Assembly (NCBI RefSeq): GCF_003751785.1
Contig: NZ_RKIE01000001.1
Location: 1,341,564 to 1,405,563 of the forward strand
DNA length: 64,000 nt
Reading direction: 5' to 3'
Origin: Frigoribacterium sp. PhB160
GTDB taxonomy: Bacteria; Actinomycetota; Actinomycetes; Actinomycetales; Microbacteriaceae
Shown here: positions 16,304 through 24,255 of the stretch, piece by piece
Layout: each line of letters starts with the position of its first letter
How positions within the stretch are numbered: the stretch's first letter is position 1
Notes under the pieces: generated by a model
Told to the model about the DNA's origin: nothing
Seen by the model: only the letters and a program-made list of their open reading frames with translations
Databases searched by the model: none
Made by a program: the position numbers and the translations under genes

Positions 16304-16848
16304 TCGTCGTCGGCATCGACCCGTCGCTCTCGTGCACGGGCATCGTCACCGCCGACGACTGGGGCGGCATCGTCACCGGGCGGGCTAAGACGCAGACCCC
16401 GCCGACACAGACACTCCGGGCCCGCCGGCGCCGGACCCGGACGGCCCTCGCGCGGATCCTCGACCAGCTCCCGCAGCGCGTCGACCTGTTCGTCGTCGAG
16501 GCTCCCTCGCCGCGATCGCAGTTCGGCAGCCACAACGACCGCGTCGGCCTCTACTGGCTGCTCGTCGACCAGCTTCTCGCCCGGGCCGACGTCGCCGAGG
16601 TCCTCCCGAAGACCCGCGCGAAGTACGCGACCGGCAACGGCAACGCCGACAAGGCAGCCGTGAAGACCGCGATGCGCGCCGCCTTCCCCCACGTGCCCGT
16701 CCCCGACGACAACGTCGCGGACGCCCTGGCCCTCGCCCTCATGGGCCTGCGCCACCTCGGCTCGCCGCTCGACGGCGAGCTCACGCCGAAGCACCTCGAC
16801 GCCATGGACGCCCCGTCCTGGCCCACCCCTGAAGGAGCAACAGCATGA
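16300..16848 (+). CDS. RuvC-like Holliday junction resolvase
   Basis: A 182-aa RNase H-fold protein. The first strand carries the catalytic Asp in VVGIDPSLSCTGIVTA; the second acidic residue is in LFVVEAPSPRSQFGS, and the last in DDNVADALALALMG. These match RuvC-type resolvases found in many actinophages. The expected role is resolving recombination or branched replication intermediates before packaging. GTG 16300 overlaps the preceding stop; the next gene overlaps by ATGA. Confidence 0.85.
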   Translation: MIVVGIDPSLSCTGIVTADDWGGIVTGRAKTQTPPTQTLRARRRRTRTALARILDQLPQRVDLFVVEAPSPRSQFGSHNDRVGLYWLLVDQLLARADVAEVLPKTRAKYATGNGNADKAAVKTAMRAAFPHVPVPDDNVADALALALMGLRHLGSPLDGELTPKHLDAMDAPSWPTPEGATA

Positions 16849-17159
16849 CCGTCCAGATGAACAGCGGGAAGATCCCCGACACCGCGAACGGCCTCGTCGA
16901 CCTCGAGCGCGAGCTGCTCGACTTCACCGACGCCGATCGGGTGACGGCGATCGTCACGATCAAGGTCACGAAGAAGACGCACGACATGGAGTCGGGCGAG
17001 GACTACCCGGTCGTGAAGATGACGCACATCGAGCCGATCCGGTCGCCGGACGCGCTGGCGCAGGTGCTCGAGCTGCAGCAGTCGGCGTACCAGGTGCGCA
17101 CCGGCGAGACGGCTCTCGACCTCCCCACGGTCGATGACGACGAGGCGGCCGACGCGTGA
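16845..17159 (+). CDS. hypothetical protein in recombination operon
   Basis: A 104-aa acidic protein overlapping both neighbours by four bases. The middle segment (VTAIVTIKVTKKTHDMESGEDYPVVKMTHIEPI) is beta-rich and reminiscent of small proteins found next to phage exonuclease genes. No function can be assigned; location between the RuvC-like and YqaJ-type genes suggests DNA metabolism. Confidence 0.65.
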   Translation: MTVQMNSGKIPDTANGLVDLERELLDFTDADRVTAIVTIKVTKKTHDMESGEDYPVVKMTHIEPIRSPDALAQVLELQQSAYQVRTGETALDLPTVDDDEAADA

Positions 17160-18259
17160 ACGACCTCATCGACGTCTACAACGACCTGATGGCCCGTGCC
17201 GGGGCCTCCGACAAGGACCGCGACCTGTGGCTCGCCGAGCGCCGCACCGGCCTGACCGCGACCGAGATCCGCGACCTCTACCTCCGCAAGACGACCGTGC
17301 AGCAGCTCGTCGACCTGAAGCTCGGCCGCCGCGTCGACTCGTTCGGCGGCAACCAGTACACGGCGTGGGGCAACACCCGCGAGCCCGTCCTCGCCGACGT
17401 CGTGCAGTCCATCTACCCGCTCGTGCAGCCCGAGTCGCGGGTCTTCCACGCGGCCGACGACTCGCGCCGCCTGGCGTCGCCCGACGGTGCCGGCATCGTC
17501 CGCGGTGAGCTCGTCGTCGTCGAGATCAAGACGGGGAAGGACGACATCCGTGTCGGCACCCCGGCGTACATCGCGAAGGGCTATGGCATCCAGCAGCAGT
17601 GGTCGATGCGCGTCACCGGCGCCCGCCGCTCGCTGTACGTGTCGGAGCAGCACGACAGCGACTGGCAGGACCGCGGCGGCGCCTACCCCGAGCCGACGCC
17701 CATGGGCCTCGTGCCCGTCATGGAGTGGGTCGAGTTCGACGAGGCCCTCGTGCGTGAGCTCGACGTCATCGCGACGGGCTTCCTCGTCGCGCTCGACGCG
17801 GCCGTGCACGGCGAGGGCGTGGCGTACGACGACGACCTCGACACGCTCGCGGTCAACCTCCTGCGGTTCCGCGAGGAGGAGGCGTCGGCGAAGAAGGCGA
17901 AGGAGTCGACGTGGAAGCAGCTGCAGACGTCACTCCGAGAGCAGCACGACGAGCTGTCGCAGGAGTCGCCGCTCGCACGGATCACGTGGCGTGCGGCCGG
18001 CACGGCTGACGTCGTCGGCGAGCCGATCGTGACGGTCGACGAGGCGTCGCTGCGAGCCGACCACCCTGACGTCGCTCGCGAGTTCGACGAGGCGAACGCT
18101 GCAGTCGAGGCCGCCCTGAACCGTGCGCACAGCGCCGAGGGGGCCTTCCGCGAGCTGGCAGAGAAGTACAGCACCACCACGCCGGGCGAGACGCACCAGG
18201 TGTCCACGAAGGAGTCGCTCACGGTCACGGCCGTGAAGCAGAAGGAGATGAAGGCATGA
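17156..18259 (+). CDS. YqaJ-type (lambda-exonuclease-like) recombinase nuclease
   Basis: A 367-aa exonuclease, partner of the Bet protein encoded immediately downstream. The PD-(D/E)xK fold is visible: WLAERRTGLTATEIRDLYL at the N-terminus, AWGNTREPVLADVV, an SPDG segment with the catalytic Asp, and the core EIKTGK (ELVVVEIKTGKDD). A long C-terminal helical region, about residues 230-340, is rich in Glu and Lys. It resects double-strand ends to give 3' single strands for annealing. GTG 17156 overlaps the upstream stop. Confidence 0.88.
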   Translation: MNDLIDVYNDLMARAGASDKDRDLWLAERRTGLTATEIRDLYLRKTTVQQLVDLKLGRRVDSFGGNQYTAWGNTREPVLADVVQSIYPLVQPESRVFHAADDSRRLASPDGAGIVRGELVVVEIKTGKDDIRVGTPAYIAKGYGIQQQWSMRVTGARRSLYVSEQHDSDWQDRGGAYPEPTPMGLVPVMEWVEFDEALVRELDVIATGFLVALDAAVHGEGVAYDDDLDTLAVNLLRFREEEASAKKAKESTWKQLQTSLREQHDELSQESPLARITWRAAGTADVVGEPIVTVDEASLRADHPDVAREFDEANAAVEAALNRAHSAEGAFRELAEKYSTTTPGETHQVSTKESLTVTAVKQKEMKA

Positions 18260-19209
18260 CCGGCACCGTGGTGGCGCTCCCGGCGACGGGCGACAGCTCG
18301 CAGTGGACCGAGACGGAGAAGGCGCTCGTCGAGGCGGCCGGCCTCGTGTCCGGCCCGGCGAACAACAGGCAGCTGGCCCCGCGACCCGTCGTCGAGGCGT
18401 TCCTCCTCCACGCGCGCCGCACCGGGCTCGACCCGATCGCTCGGCAGATCTACTGCATCGAGCGGAAGGGGCGCTGGGGCACGCAGGTGTCGATCGACGG
18501 CGCCCGCCTCGTCGCGGAGCGCACGAAGGAGTACCGCGGGCAGACCCCGACGCAGTGGACGAACGACGGCGTGACGTGGGTCGACGTCTGGCTCGACTCG
18601 AAGCCGCCGAAGGCAGCCCGGGTCGGCGTCTACCGCGAGGGGTTCGTCGAGCCGCTGGTCGCCGTGGCGACGATGGACGCCTACAACGCGGGCGGCCCGA
18701 TGTGGACGAAGATGCCGGCGCTCATGCTCGGCAAGTGCGCGGAGATGTTGGCGCTGCGGAAGGCGTTCCCGCAGGACCTCTCGGGCCTGTACTCGACCGA
18801 GGAGATGGACCAGGCGGGGCAGCCGAAGCAGGCCGCGCAGGTGCCCGCGCAGCCCCAGCTCGTCGAGGTGGAGCCGTCCGGTCGCGACTGGGTGGCGGAG
18901 GCGCGCACGAAGGCCACGACGGCCGAGATCAACGCCCTCTGGGGCGAGGTCCCCGGCCACGAGCGCTCGGCCGAGCTGCTCGCGTCGCTGCGTGCCGTTG
19001 GCATGGCGCTCGCGCAGCAGGCCGCGGCCGAGCCGCCGTCGCCCGAACCCGAGAAGCCGTGGGCCGCTCAGGGCGCGCCGGCGGGTGCGGAGTGGGTGGC
19101 CGCGACGATCCCGCAGGACGAGGAGGTGCGCCCGGGCGAGGAGGAGACTCCGCCGCTCGAGGGCATGGAGCCCGAGGCGCCGGTGACGGGTGGCGACGAC
19201 CGTGGCTGA
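18256..19209 (+). CDS. phage recombination protein Bet (single-strand annealing)
   Basis: A 317-aa Red-beta-family annealing protein. The conserved core spans residues about 20-185: FLLHARRTGLDPIARQIYCI, TQVSIDGARLVAERTKEYRG and MPALMLGKCAEMLALRKAFP. The last third is a Pro/Glu-rich, probably flexible tail. It works with the upstream exonuclease in recombination-dependent replication or repair of phage DNA. The start overlaps the exonuclease stop (ATGA). Confidence 0.93.
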   Translation: MTGTVVALPATGDSSQWTETEKALVEAAGLVSGPANNRQLAPRPVVEAFLLHARRTGLDPIARQIYCIERKGRWGTQVSIDGARLVAERTKEYRGQTPTQWTNDGVTWVDVWLDSKPPKAARVGVYREGFVEPLVAVATMDAYNAGGPMWTKMPALMLGKCAEMLALRKAFPQDLSGLYSTEEMDQAGQPKQAAQVPAQPQLVEVEPSGRDWVAEARTKATTAEINALWGEVPGHERSAELLASLRAVGMALAQQAAAEPPSPEPEKPWAAQGAPAGAEWVAATIPQDEEVRPGEEETPPLEGMEPEAPVTGGDDRG

Positions 19210-19330
19210 GTTCCGGTGCCGATACTGCGGCGTCAAGTTCGTCACCCGACGCGACCGCTGCGAACACATCGAGCTCTTCTGTGATGACGCACCAATCGAA
19301 GAGACCGCCTTCGGCGAGGACGACTTCTGA
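19202..19330 (+). CDS. small zinc-finger-like protein
   Basis: A 42-aa frame from GTG 19202 to TGA 19330. The sequence FRCRYCGVKF ... RCEHIELFC gives a CxxC ... CxxH arrangement like a single zinc finger, followed by an acidic tail ending EDDF. It overlaps the Bet stop by 8 bp and the next gene by ATGA, which fits operon structure. The partner is unknown. Confidence 0.65.
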   Translation: MAEFRCRYCGVKFVTRRDRCEHIELFCDDAPIEETAFGEDDF

Positions 19331-19842
19331 TGGGCGTCGACGGGGCCACCGGCGAGGTCATCGAGGGAGGCGGCCTCGACCCCCGGGTCGCTGACGTGCT
19401 CCGCTCGGTCGGCATCCACCACCCCTCGAAAGACGACGTCCTGCACGTGGCCCTCGTCGACGCCGTCTGGCGGACCCTCGGCAGCTCGTACGGCGCGCAG
19501 CTCGTCGCGATGCGGTTCGAGGTCGCGCAGGCCCTCCGGCTCGCCGGTGAGGACTACGCGAGGGCGAAGCACCAGACCGAGCGGATCCTCGCTCGCGAGA
19601 CGGTGCGGCTCGTCGGTGGCGACGCGAAGGTCAGCCGGGCCCTGGCTCAGCAGATGGCCGAGGCGTCCGACGAGTACGACACGGCCCGGCTCAACGAGCT
19701 GGTGCAGGAGAAGCGGGAGCAGTGGCTGCGGAAGCTGCTCGACACCTTCGCCGCGGCGATGGACAACCACCGCACGGACCGCGCGGACGACCGCGCGGCT
19801 TCCCGATTCGGAGCCTCGGGCCATGTGTCCGAGGAGAGGTAG
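19330..19842 (+). CDS. hypothetical helical protein
   Basis: A 170-aa protein predicted to be mostly helical from about residue 60 on, with repeated charged heptad-like stretches (AQQMAEASDEYDTARLNELVQEKREQWLRKLLDTF). No family is recognised. It lies between the zinc-finger-like gene and the J-domain gene, and is probably part of early DNA metabolism. Confidence 0.6.
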   Translation: MGVDGATGEVIEGGGLDPRVADVLRSVGIHHPSKDDVLHVALVDAVWRTLGSSYGAQLVAMRFEVAQALRLAGEDYARAKHQTERILARETVRLVGGDAKVSRALAQQMAEASDEYDTARLNELVQEKREQWLRKLLDTFAAAMDNHRTDRADDRAASRFGASGHVSEER

Positions 19843-19851
19843 GAGACGCTC

Positions 19852-20526
19852 ATGGCCGAGTGGCCGAGCAACATGAAGACGGGCCCGATCCGGGAGTGGC
19901 CCGGGGCGCTGACCCCGTCGGCCGCACGCAAATTTGCCCCGTTCAAGACGAACGAGATCGACTCATACCGGCGCCGGTCGACGCCGCTGAGCTCGACTCT
20001 CGAGCTGCTCGACCGCGAGCTGCGGATGATCGACGGCCGCGATGTCGAGCTGCTCGTCGCGATCGCCCCCGAGCAGTTCCGGCTCGACGGGCAGCCGCGG
20101 GCGCAGGCGAAGGCCGAGCACCCCGGAGTGATCCTGTCGCTGCGGTCGCGGCACGGGCAGCTGTCGTACCCGTGCGACACGTTCACGACCTGGCAGGACA
20201 ACCTGCGGGCGATCGCCCTCGCGCTCGAGGCGCTGCGGAAGGTCGACCGCTACGGCGTCACGTCCCACGGCGAGCAGTACCGCGGCTTCCTCGCGATAGA
20301 GAGCGCCCGGGAGGCCGGCCCCGCGATGTCGACGGCGGCGCAGGCTCAAGCATGGATTGAGGCGCTCGTCGCCCCGCACTCCGATGTCCCCATGGCCGAG
20401 CACACCCTCACCTGGACGGTCCGGCGCGCCAAGAGTCTGACGCACCCCGACCGGGGCGGCTCGGCGGCGGACTTCAACCTCGTCACGCGCGCCGAGCTGA
20501 TCCTGCGCCAAGCAGGTGCCCTGTGA
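19852..20526 (+). CDS. J-domain-like (DnaJ-type) phage protein
   Basis: A 224-aa protein whose C-terminus contains SLTHPDRGGSAADFNLVTRAELIL, the HPD-centred loop and helix III of a J-domain. The N-terminal 150 residues have no recognised domain (PGVILSLRSRHGQLSYPCDTF). J-domain proteins stimulate DnaK-type chaperones; in phages they may remodel replication complexes. A purine-rich AGGAGACGCTC precedes ATG 19852. Confidence 0.72.
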   Translation: MAEWPSNMKTGPIREWPGALTPSAARKFAPFKTNEIDSYRRRSTPLSSTLELLDRELRMIDGRDVELLVAIAPEQFRLDGQPRAQAKAEHPGVILSLRSRHGQLSYPCDTFTTWQDNLRAIALALEALRKVDRYGVTSHGEQYRGFLAIESAREAGPAMSTAAQAQAWIEALVAPHSDVPMAEHTLTWTVRRAKSLTHPDRGGSAADFNLVTRAELILRQAGAL

Positions 20527-20531
20527 GCGTC

Positions 20532-20696
20532 TCAGTCCGAGGTGGCCTTCAAGGTGCCGTTCTCCTCGAGGTCTTTCAGAGCACCAGCCAGGTCCGCGAT
20601 AGCTGCGGCGAGGTACTGGATGTCCTGGCTTCTGGAGACGTTGCGGGCGTTGCCGGCGTTGTTGATGGCGCTGTTCAGCTTGCTGCGTGCGGACAT
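20532..20696 (-). CDS. small antisense-oriented protein, paralogue of 22553-22750
   Basis: A 54-aa gene on the strand opposite to the early operon, with ribosome binding site AAGGGGAAC just before its ATG (20696). The protein is MSARSKLNSAINNAGNARN followed by SRSQDIQYLAAAIADLAGAL and an acidic tail. It fills a 217-bp gap between two plus-strand genes. The motif DI..LAA....LA.....L recurs in the other minus-strand small gene at 22553-22750, so the two seem related. The function is unknown. Confidence 0.7.
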   Translation of the reverse strand: MSARSKLNSAINNAGNARNVSRSQDIQYLAAAIADLAGALKDLEENGTLKATSD

Positions 20697-20743
20697 GGTG
20701 TTCCCCTTCGTGTCGAAGCGCTCAACGTACTGGGGGCGCCCGC

Positions 20744-21178
20744 GTGAGCGCCATTGACCGTCTCACCGATGACTTCCCCCACGGGACCCCGGACGGCTAT
20801 GACCGCGGGTGCCGCGGCCGCATCTGCCCATCCACCCCGTCGTGTCTGGCAGCGCGCGTCCGCTTCCAGGGCGACTACGCCTACCGCCGCGAGGTGCTCG
20901 CAGCGCGTGCCGAGGCCGCGAAGCCGAAGCCGCGTCGGGGGATGCCTCCGCGCCGGATCTTCACCGCCGAGCACGTCGCGGCGCTACGGGACCTGAACGA
21001 GCAGGGGTGGTCCGACAACCGGATCGCGAAACACCTCGGCTTTAGCAACAGCAACGTGTCGCGACGTCGTGACGAGATGGGCCTGCCGGCGAACTTCACC
21101 GGCCGCCCGAGGAAGAACAGCCACACCCCTGACCGCGAAGGCCGCGAGCAGGCACACGAAGGAGAGAGTCATGTCTGA
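20744..21178 (+). CDS. helix-turn-helix protein
   Basis: A 144-aa protein from GTG 20744. The N-terminus (PHGTPDGYDRGCRGRICPS) is a Cys-containing motif common in small actinophage proteins, followed by a basic linker and a resolvase-type HTH (AEHVAALRDLNEQGWSDNRI, SNSNVSRRRDEMGL). It is probably a DNA-binding protein of the early operon; its 3' end overlaps the ParB-like gene by 8 bp. Confidence 0.68.
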   Translation: MSAIDRLTDDFPHGTPDGYDRGCRGRICPSTPSCLAARVRFQGDYAYRREVLAARAEAAKPKPRRGMPPRRIFTAEHVAALRDLNEQGWSDNRIAKHLGFSNSNVSRRRDEMGLPANFTGRPRKNSHTPDREGREQAHEGESHV

Positions 21179-22547
21179 GTCCATCGAGCGAGTCGACCCG
21201 TCGACGCTCATCATCGCCGCGAACGTCCGCACCGAGACCAAGATCTCGAAGGAGTTCGTCGCGAGCATCAAGCAACACGGCGTGAAGGTACCGATCACCG
21301 TGCAGCGCATCGACGAGGGCCTGGCCGTCATCGACGGGCAGCGGCGCACCCTGGCAGCCGTCGACGCCGGCCTGGCCGACGTCCCCGTGTTCGTCGTCGA
21401 GCCGCTGTCGGACGAGAAGGACCGCATCGTCGACCAGCTGATCGTCAACGACCAGCGGGAGAGCCTCGGCGCTGTGGAGACGGCGGCCGCGGTGAAGCAG
21501 CTCGAGCTGTTCGGCATGACGGCCACGGCGATCGCCCGGAAGACCGGTTACAAGCGCGAGCACGTGAACACGGCGCTGGCAGTCGGGTCGAGCGAGGCCG
21601 CGTCGACGGCCTTGCGTGAGCACCAGGTGTCCTTCGATGACGCGGCGATCATCGCAGAGTTCGAGGGCGACGCGGAAGCGCAGAGCGAGCTCGTCCAGTA
21701 CGCCGCGAGCGGGTACAACCTGCGGCACTCCGCGCAGCAGTGGCGCGACAAGCGGGCGCAGGAGGCGCTCGAGGCGACCATCGAGGCGATGGAGGGCGTC
21801 ACCCTGATCGGGACGCCGTCGTACGACCAGGCCGACCCGAAATCCGTGCACAGCCTCTACCTCGACGAGGCCAGGCGCGACTCCCTCAACGAGGTCGAGC
21901 ACGAGCGCCTCGTGGAGCTCGCCGGCGACGGGCTGTGCGCCTACGTCCAGTCGATGGGCTGGTCGTCGGAGGGGCAGAAGTTCGAGGTGCGCTACGCCAT
22001 CAAGGGCTGGAAGGAGCGCGGGCTGTTCGGCTACGAGTACGGCTCGACGAAGCCGACCACCCCGGAGGAGGTCGAGGCCTTGAAGCAGCAGCGGCGCCTC
22101 GACCGCCAGACGACGAAGGACTGGGCGTCGGCCACGACCGTCCGCATCGCCTGGCTGGCGGAGCTCGCGCAGCGCAAGACCATGCCGAAGGGCTGGGAGC
22201 TCGAGGTCGCACGTCACGTCGTCAGCACGGCCTCGACGAACTTTTCTCCGAATCAGTGGGCCGCGGTCGCCGCGATCCTGCAGGTCCCCGAGGGCACGAG
22301 CGCCTACTCGCGACGGGATGACGTGTCGGCCTGGCTCGAGCAGCACCCGGCACGGGCACCGCACGCCGCCGTAGCGATCGCCTTCGGCGCCATCGAGGGC
22401 CGCCAGGACTTCGACCGCAAGGGCTGGCAGGCGCACGACGCTGCCGACCGCATCCGCCGCTACCTGCTGACGCTGCACGGCTGGGGTTACCTGCTCAGCG
22501 AGGTCGAGGCGCGCGTTGCCGGCGCCGAGCATGCCGCGGCCGCGTGA
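21171..22547 (+). CDS. ParB/Srx-domain protein
   Basis: A 458-aa protein. The N-terminal ParB nuclease-like domain is evident: SIKQHGVKVPITVQRIDEG, VIDGQRRTLAAVDAGL. An HTH follows at about residues 115-140 (LFGMTATAIARKTGYKREHV), then about 300 residues without a recognised fold. Phage ParB-like proteins may be DNA-binding regulators, nucleases or modifiers; no ParA partner is present, so plasmid-type partition is unlikely. ATG 21171 is preceded by AAGGAGAG. Confidence 0.8.
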   Translation: MSESIERVDPSTLIIAANVRTETKISKEFVASIKQHGVKVPITVQRIDEGLAVIDGQRRTLAAVDAGLADVPVFVVEPLSDEKDRIVDQLIVNDQRESLGAVETAAAVKQLELFGMTATAIARKTGYKREHVNTALAVGSSEAASTALREHQVSFDDAAIIAEFEGDAEAQSELVQYAASGYNLRHSAQQWRDKRAQEALEATIEAMEGVTLIGTPSYDQADPKSVHSLYLDEARRDSLNEVEHERLVELAGDGLCAYVQSMGWSSEGQKFEVRYAIKGWKERGLFGYEYGSTKPTTPEEVEALKQQRRLDRQTTKDWASATTVRIAWLAELAQRKTMPKGWELEVARHVVSTASTNFSPNQWAAVAAILQVPEGTSAYSRRDDVSAWLEQHPARAPHAAVAIAFGAIEGRQDFDRKGWQAHDAADRIRRYLLTLHGWGYLLSEVEARVAGAEHAAAA

Positions 22548-22552
22548 CAGCG

Positions 22553-22750
22553 TCAGCGAATGGCGACGCCCTTCTCAGAGGGAACATCCTCGTCGTGCAC
22601 CAGGGCATCAACAACGTTCGCCAACGACCCGACCAGCGCCGCGAGGGTAGCTATGTCGTCGGACGTGTACTTGTGGCCGGAATCGTTCAAGGTCCGAAGC
22701 GTGTCTTGAATACCGCTCATGGCCTCGGGCAAGTTCTTCGCTGCAGTCAT
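22553..22750 (-). CDS. small antisense-oriented protein, paralogue of 20532-20696
   Basis: A 65-aa protein encoded against the operon. Its core TSDDIATLAALVGSLANVVDAL resembles the other minus-strand small protein. A purine-rich TAAGGTGCGGAC precedes ATG 22750. It fills the gap between the ParB-like and HNH genes. It could be expressed from the prophage while the rightward operon is silent; that is inference. Confidence 0.65.
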   Translation of the reverse strand: MTAAKNLPEAMSGIQDTLRTLNDSGHKYTSDDIATLAALVGSLANVVDALVHDEDVPSEKGVAIR

Positions 22751-22776
22751 GTCCGCACCTTACTGAGGCGTGCGGA

Positions 22777-23130
22777 GTGACCGCCATCCCGGCCGTAGTC
22801 ATCGACGCGGTCAGGCGGAGATCGCACGGAACTTGCGAGGGCTGCGGCGTTCGTGAGGCCACAGAGATGCATCACCGCCAGTTCCGTAGCCGCGGGGGGC
22901 AGCACTCGGTGGCCAACCTGCTGCACCTCTGCGGGTGGGGCAACCACACCGGGTGTCACGGGATCGCCCACAGCCAGGCCGGTCACGACAAGGGGTGGTC
23001 GGTCCAGTCCTGGGCCGTACCCACTGCAATACCGATCCAGCACGCCGCGCACGGCCTCGTCCTCCTGGACGACGTCGGCCGGTGGGCACCAGCACAGAAG
23101 GAGGCAGGACCATGGGCGTTCGCAGAGTAG
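22777..23130 (+). CDS. HNH endonuclease-like protein
   Basis: A 117-aa protein with the HNH signature HGTCEGCGVREATEMHHRQF, SVANLLHLCGWGNHTGCHGI: two Cys in CxxC, the HH pair, the central Asn and the last His. The C-terminal 50 residues are not part of the domain. It lies in the replication region, apart from the terminase-associated HNH at 28989, and could be a homing-type or nicking enzyme. It overlaps the next gene by 19 bp. Confidence 0.8.
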   Translation: MTAIPAVVIDAVRRRSHGTCEGCGVREATEMHHRQFRSRGGQHSVANLLHLCGWGNHTGCHGIAHSQAGHDKGWSVQSWAVPTAIPIQHAAHGLVLLDDVGRWAPAQKEAGPWAFAE

Positions 23131-23954
23131 AGCTGCCGTTCGAGGGCCACTTCACCCAGATCCCGAACGCATGGCTAAGGGACCAGCGCCTCTCGCGCCG
23201 GGCCCGCGGACTTCTCGGCGAGATCATGACGCACCGCGTCGGATGGCACGTCACGATCAGCAGCCTGCAGAAGGCCGGCAACGAGGGGCGCGACGCGATC
23301 CGGACGGCGCTGCTTGAGCTGCGGGAGGCGGGCTACCTGAAGCTCGCGCAGACCCGCGGCGACGGCGGCCGGTTCAACGAGGTCGAGTACGAGCTCTGCG
23401 CTCCCGCCATCACCGCTGACGGATTTTCCGACACCGGTGGATTCACCGCTGTCGGCTCAGCCGACGTCGGTTCACCCGACGTCGGTGAATCCGACACTAA
23501 GAAGACCATCTACTCAGAAGACCATCTGAAAGAACACGACACCCCCCTACCCCCTGCGGGGGTGAGCCGGGGCGAGGTGGTCGTGAGCGGGGCTGGGTCG
23601 TTCGAGTCCTTCTACGAGGCGTACCCGCGGCACACGGGCCGGGCGGCGGCCGAGAGGGCGTTCGCGAAGGCGCTACGGGTCGCGCCGGCCGAGCGGATCG
23701 TCGCCGGTGCCCGCCGGTTCGCGGCCGACCCGAACCTGCCGCCCCGCGAGGAGGCGCGGTTCATTCCGCACCCGGCGACCTGGCTCAACGCAGGCCGGTG
23801 GGATGACGACGCGCTGCCGGCGCGCGGCGGGGGGCGTGGTCAGGAGAAGCAACAGCAGTCGATCGAGCTCGTCAGGAGCTACCAGCAGCGAGAGGAGCAG
23901 GAGCATGAAGAAGTCAGAGCTGGCGATCGTCCTCGCCTGGGTCTCGTCCGTTGA
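23112..23954 (+). CDS. replication initiator-like winged-helix protein
   Basis: A 280-aa protein. The N-terminal 95 residues form a winged helix of the phage replication type (FTQIPNAWLRDQRLSRRARG, TISSLQKAGNEGRDAIRTAL). A linker (residues 103-140) is encoded by repeated DNA that may be the phage origin. The C-terminal part (SFESFYEAYPRHTGRAAAER and HPATWLNAGRW) resembles replication-organiser proteins that contact helicase loaders. The following genes are a small loader candidate and a DnaB-like helicase, as in the lambda O-P arrangement. ATG 23112 follows AGGCAGGACC. Confidence 0.8.
   Translation: MGVRRVELPFEGHFTQIPNAWLRDQRLSRRARGLLGEIMTHRVGWHVTISSLQKAGNEGRDAIRTALLELREAGYLKLAQTRGDGGRFNEVEYELCAPAITADGFSDTGGFTAVGSADVGSPDVGESDTKKTIYSEDHLKEHDTPLPPAGVSRGEVVVSGAGSFESFYEAYPRHTGRAAAERAFAKALRVAPAERIVAGARRFAADPNLPPREEARFIPHPATWLNAGRWDDDALPARGGGRGQEKQQQSIELVRSYQQREEQEHEEVRAGDRPRLGLVR
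23420..23527. other. candidate phage origin (iteron-like repeats inside initiator gene)
   Basis: Between 23420 and 23497 the sequence repeats variants of CCGACGTCGGTTCACCCGACG in direct and inverted order, with spacing near 15 bp. Directly after come two identical copies of AGAAGACCATCT (23500-23511 and 23516-23527) in a stretch less GC-rich than its surroundings. Repeats plus an A/T-richer flank within an initiator gene are the layout of lambda-type origins. Confidence 0.5.
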
Positions 23955-24255
23955 CGGGCGACTCATCAACGAGATGACCGTCGAGGCGTGGCACGAGATC
24001 ATCGGGAGCTACCCGGCGGCCGAGGTGCGGCAGGCGGTCGTGGACCACTACCGCGAGGTGTCGCGGAACGTGTTCCCGGCCGACGTCGTGAAGCGTCTGC
24101 AGGTCGACCCGGATCTGGGGCAGTTGCCGAACGCGACCGCCGAGCTGCTCGACGCGCAGAAGGCCGCCTGGTGCAGGGATCACGGCGTGACGGTGGCCGA
24201 GTTCGACGAACACCAGCACGACCTCGAATGGGTCACGGCGGTGTCTCGTGGCTGA
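23905..24255 (+). CDS. small replication protein, helicase-loader candidate
   Basis: A 116-aa protein overlapping the initiator gene by 50 bp and the helicase gene by 8 bp. The first 65 residues (ELAIVLAWVSSVDGRLINEM, AWHEIIGSYPAAEVRQAVVD) look like the helical module that precedes DnaB-like helicases in many actinophages. There is no AAA+ motif, so it is not a DnaC-type loader. Position between initiator and helicase suggests an adaptor. Confidence 0.6.
   Translation: MKKSELAIVLAWVSSVDGRLINEMTVEAWHEIIGSYPAAEVRQAVVDHYREVSRNVFPADVVKRLQVDPDLGQLPNATAELLDAQKAAWCRDHGVTVAEFDEHQHDLEWVTAVSRG

Noticed and set aside
21171-22547. Plasmid-type partition system (phage-plasmid)
   Set aside because: There is a ParB-like protein but no ParA, and the element has integrase with att sites; stable integration fits better.
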